Source: an uncultured bacterium (GTDB taxonomy: Bacteria; Pseudomonadota; Gammaproteobacteria; Burkholderiales; Burkholderiaceae_E). Taken from it: 7,286 bases of DNA. The stretch lies in NCBI GenBank assembly GCA_903864485.1, contig CAIPGD010000374.1:1-7286 (forward strand), given 5' to 3'. A program made the translations under genes and the position numbers. A model generated the notes under the pieces. The model searched no databases and was not told the DNA's origin. It saw only the letters and a program-made list of their open reading frames with translations. Within the stretch, counting starts at the first letter, position 1. The number at the start of each line of letters is the position of its first letter. Below are positions 4,648 to 7,286 of this stretch, piece by piece.

Positions 4648-6449
4648 GAAAGACCCGGGTCCACTCGTTCACGCCGAACCCCTTGCTCAAGGTCAAGTTG
4701 CCGGCTGGGCGATCCAGGTTCGCGATGTTCATGATGTCCTGCGCGTTCCTGGCGCTGATTGCGCGGGCGCTGTGGCTTCAGGTCTGGTCGAATGATTTTC
4801 TCCAGCGCCAGGGCGAAGTACGCTTCATGCGAACCCTCGAGATGCCGGCCACGCGCGGTGGCATCACCGACCGCAACGGGGCGATTCTGGCGAAGAGCCT
4901 GCCCGCACGCGCGATTTTTGCCAATCCGGGGGATGCGCAACTCGAGCCCGCCCAGGTCAGTGAACTGAGCAAGCTCCTGGGAATGCCCGAACGAGATTTG
5001 GCCAAACGCCTGGCTTCTGACAGCAAGACCTTTGTTTACCTGAAACGTCAGGTCGATGCGCCGGAGGCCGAGAAAATCGCCGCCCTCAAGCTACCCGGGA
5101 TCCACCAGTTGCGCGAGTACAAGCGGCACTATCCGGACGGTTCGACGATTGCCCATGTGGTCGGTTTTACCAACGTGGAAGATGCCGGTCAGGAGGGCAT
5201 GGAACTCGTTCACCAGCCCGGTCTGGCCGGACATGCAGGTGCTCGTCGCGTGATGCTCGACCGAATGGGCAACATCATCGAGGATGTCGGCACCCTGCGC
5301 GAACCGCAGGACGGAAGCGACCTGCAGTTGTCGATTGATACCCGGATTCAGTATCACGTGTTCGACGCCGTGCGCGACGCCGTCAATCAGCACCATGCAG
5401 TGGCTGGTGCCGCTGTGGTCCTCGATGCAAAGACAGGCGAAGTGCTGGCGCTCGCTAACCTTCCAACGTACGACCCAAACGAGCGGGGCGCCTTGTCGGG
5501 CGCTCAACTGCGTAACCGGGTAATGACCGATACCTTTGAGCCGGGCTCCACTTTCAAGCCGTTCGCGATTTCGGCCGCGCTCGAGGCGGGGATCGTCAAG
5601 CCCAGTTCGATGGTCAACTGCTCGGGCAAGTTAACGATTGGCTCCGCATCGATTGGCGATGCCCATGGCCATGGAATCTTGTCAGTCGAGGAGGTGTTGC
5701 AGAAATCCTCGAACGTGGGCACCGCAAAGATCGCGCTGCAGTTGCCCCCGCAGCGGATGTGGGAACTTTATAACTCGCTGGGTTTTGGACAGGCGCCAGA
5801 GGTTGGATTTCCGGGAGCAGTGGCTGGTCGGGTGCGCCCCTGGAAGACCTGGAAGCCAATCGAACAGGCGACGATGTCCTATGGTCACGGGGTCTCGGTG
5901 TCGCTGCTGCAACTGGCCCGCGCCTATACCGTCTTTGCCCGTGATGGCGAAATCATCCCGCTGACCTTTCTGAAAAGCGAACAACCCGCGGTCGGTCAGC
6001 GGGTCATGTCGGCCGAGACTGCGCGGGCAGTTCGACACATGCTCGAACTCGCTGCCGGCCCAGGCGGTACGGCACCCAAAGCGCAGATCCCGGGGTTCAG
6101 CGTGGCGGGTAAAACCGGTACCGCCCATAAACTCGATGGCGGACGTTACGTTACCCGTTACGTTTCATCTTTTGTGGGGTTTGCTCCGGCGTCAAACCCG
6201 CGCGTCATCATCGCGGTGATGATCGATGAGCCCTCGGCGGGGGAGCACTACGGCGGAACCGTTGCGGCGCCGATTTTTGCCCGGATTGCCAGCGACACGA
6301 TGCGGACCCTGCGCGTGACGCCGGATATCCCCTTGCGCGCGGAAACCGACTCTGGTGCCAAATCAGGGTCTGGTTCGGGTCCAGTTCCTGGGATGCCGCC
6401 GACAAGCAAGACCGCGCGCGCGCCGGCCCGCAGTCGAGGGAACGCGTGA
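4644..6449 (+). CDS. ftsI: Septal peptidoglycan transpeptidase FtsI (penicillin-binding protein 3)
   Basis: Class B penicillin-binding protein that cross-links septal peptidoglycan in the periplasm as partner of the glycosyltransferase FtsW; target of beta-lactams. In 601 residues: a basic cytoplasmic N-terminus, one membrane anchor at about 26-46, and the pedestal domain with RGGITDRNGAILA at 71-83. The transpeptidase domain has the nucleophile motif STFK (S302, K305), SSN (355-357) and KTGT (490-493). YGHGVSVSLLQLARAY (413-428) is also typical of PBP3. After about residue 560 the tail is low complexity, with TCNGGN units encoding SGSGSG at 574-579, then Pro/Ala/Arg-rich. E. coli FtsI has 588 residues and is processed near its C-terminus; whether this tail is cleaved is unknown. 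Start ATG overlaps ftsL (ATGA) with GGGTG eight bases upstream; the stop overlaps murE (TGATG). Confidence 0.97.
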   Translation: MRKTRVHSFTPNPLLKVKLPAGRSRFAMFMMSCAFLALIARALWLQVWSNDFLQRQGEVRFMRTLEMPATRGGITDRNGAILAKSLPARAIFANPGDAQLEPAQVSELSKLLGMPERDLAKRLASDSKTFVYLKRQVDAPEAEKIAALKLPGIHQLREYKRHYPDGSTIAHVVGFTNVEDAGQEGMELVHQPGLAGHAGARRVMLDRMGNIIEDVGTLREPQDGSDLQLSIDTRIQYHVFDAVRDAVNQHHAVAGAAVVLDAKTGEVLALANLPTYDPNERGALSGAQLRNRVMTDTFEPGSTFKPFAISAALEAGIVKPSSMVNCSGKLTIGSASIGDAHGHGILSVEEVLQKSSNVGTAKIALQLPPQRMWELYNSLGFGQAPEVGFPGAVAGRVRPWKTWKPIEQATMSYGHGVSVSLLQLARAYTVFARDGEIIPLTFLKSEQPAVGQRVMSAETARAVRHMLELAAGPGGTAPKAQIPGFSVAGKTGTAHKLDGGRYVTRYVSSFVGFAPASNPRVIIAVMIDEPSAGEHYGGTVAAPIFARIASDTMRTLRVTPDIPLRAETDSGAKSGSGSGPVPGMPPTSKTARAPARSRGNA

Positions 6450-7286
6450 TGACGGCGCGCCCACCCACTGACGCGTTGGCGAGCGCCGGCATACTCTCAC
6501 CCGCGGCTCTGGCCGCCGTTGGGTGGTTGCGACAGGGTGCGCACTGGACTCGTCACGCGCGACTGCGTCTCGATAGCCGTCAAGTGCGGCCAGGCGATGT
6601 GTTCGTGGCCGCGCCCGGTGGCAAAACCGACGGCCGGCGCTTCATTGCGGAGGCCGTTCAGGCGGGCGCGGGGGCGGTCCTTTGGGATCCGGCCGATGGC
6701 TTTGCCTGGTCAGCTGAGACCTATTCCGGGTTTTCCGAATCGGGGCGCGGTGTTGCCAACGCGGCGCTGATCGCTGCACATCGCAATTCGGGTCCGATTG
6801 CGGCTGAGTTGCTGGGACATCCCTCGGCGCGCATGGCGATCACCGCATTTACCGGAACGAATGGTAAAACCACCTGTTCCCAGTGGCTAGCACAGCTTCT
6901 GGAAAGCGACGGAACGCCCTGTGCGGTCGTTGGTACGCTGGGCGCCGGGCGATTTGGCCCGCTCGAAAACCTCACATCGCTGGGGCTGACCACACCCGAA
7001 GCCGTTGATTTGCAATCGATGCTGGTTGATTGGACCCACGACGGGTTGGCGGCTGTTTCACTGGAGGCCTCCTCGATCGGTCTCGCCGTGGGGCGTCTTC
7101 ATGGCACTCAAATCAAGACGGCTGTTTTCACCAATCTAACTCGAGATCACCTGGATTTTCATCCGGATCTCGAGGCGTATACCCAGGCAAAGGCAGCTCT
7201 CTTTGCATGGCCAGGTCTGGCATCAGTCGTCGTCAATTGCGACGATGCGGTGGCTGACCGGATGCTCGAGGCGGCGCCCAGTCAGG
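6449..7286 (+). CDS. murE: UDP-N-acetylmuramoyl-tripeptide synthetase MurE, 3' truncated by the window edge
   Basis: ATP-dependent cytoplasmic ligase that adds the third residue, normally meso-diaminopimelate in this group, to UDP-MurNAc-L-Ala-D-Glu. The frame is open from ATG 6449 to the window end, giving 279 codons. Visible motifs: LDSRQVRPGDVFVA (41-54) in the UDP-binding domain, P-loop TGTNGKTT (135-142), LTTPEA (180-185), EASS (206-209), FTNLTRDHLDFH (227-238) and K248 in YTQAKAALF, the position of the carbamylated lysine of Mur ligases. The residue after EASS is Ile where E. coli MurE has His (VSSHG). The amino-acid-specificity loop and ADP-binding C-terminal domain lie outside the window. 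The start overlaps the ftsI stop (TGATG at 6447-6451) and has GAGGGA at 6436-6441. A GTG one codon earlier is possible. In other dcw clusters murF and mraY follow. Confidence 0.96.
   Translation, partial: MTARPPTDALASAGILSPAALAAVGWLRQGAHWTRHARLRLDSRQVRPGDVFVAAPGGKTDGRRFIAEAVQAGAGAVLWDPADGFAWSAETYSGFSESGRGVANAALIAAHRNSGPIAAELLGHPSARMAITAFTGTNGKTTCSQWLAQLLESDGTPCAVVGTLGAGRFGPLENLTSLGLTTPEAVDLQSMLVDWTHDGLAAVSLEASSIGLAVGRLHGTQIKTAVFTNLTRDHLDFHPDLEAYTQAKAALFAWPGLASVVVNCDDAVADRMLEAAPSQ

Noticed and set aside
1..7286. Insertion sequence, prophage, defence or toxin-antitoxin system
   Set aside because: No transposase, integrase, terminal inverted repeats or foreign-looking composition were seen; gene order is core chromosome.

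Overview
This GC-rich window reads as chromosomal DNA from a betaproteobacterium, probably Burkholderiales or a near relative. The assignment rests on gene order (class II dihydroorotase, DUF3025 gene, RNase P RNA, then the division and cell-wall cluster), on the type-A RNase P RNA and on the protein sequences. No genome-wide comparison was possible.

Layout, all on the + strand. 1-183: the last 60 codons of an isocitrate/isopropylmalate-type dehydrogenase closest in appearance to tartrate dehydrogenase. 232-1392: pyrC, dihydroorotase of pyrimidine synthesis. 1365-2252: a DUF3025 gene starting at a GTG inside the end of pyrC. 2262-2676: rnpB, the catalytic RNA of RNase P, starting nine bases after the DUF3025 stop, so its promoter must lie within that coding sequence. 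2677-2846: a non-coding gap. 2847-2936: a mraZ promoter, a four-site MraZ operator array with exact 10-bp phasing, and a 10-bp leader hairpin. 2949-7286: mraZ, rsmH, ftsL, ftsI and a truncated murE.

The second half is the start of the dcw cluster. MraZ is its transcriptional regulator, RsmH methylates 16S rRNA, FtsL and FtsI are inner-membrane divisome proteins, and MurE adds the third residue of the peptidoglycan stem peptide. All four gene junctions are one- or four-base stop/start overlaps, which indicates one tightly coupled polycistronic message. The murE reading frame (6449 to the window end) is open and unmistakable although it is cut by the window edge.

Most of the content is ordinary core genome, and I see no mobile element, CRISPR array or defence system. 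The unusual parts are: in-frame hexamer and dodecamer repeat expansions inside pyrC and the DUF3025 gene, at sites where homologues are shorter; the four-box operator joined to a strong leader hairpin before mraZ; the likely sharing of the DUF3025 stop codon with the rnpB -10 element; and some departures in the RNase P RNA.
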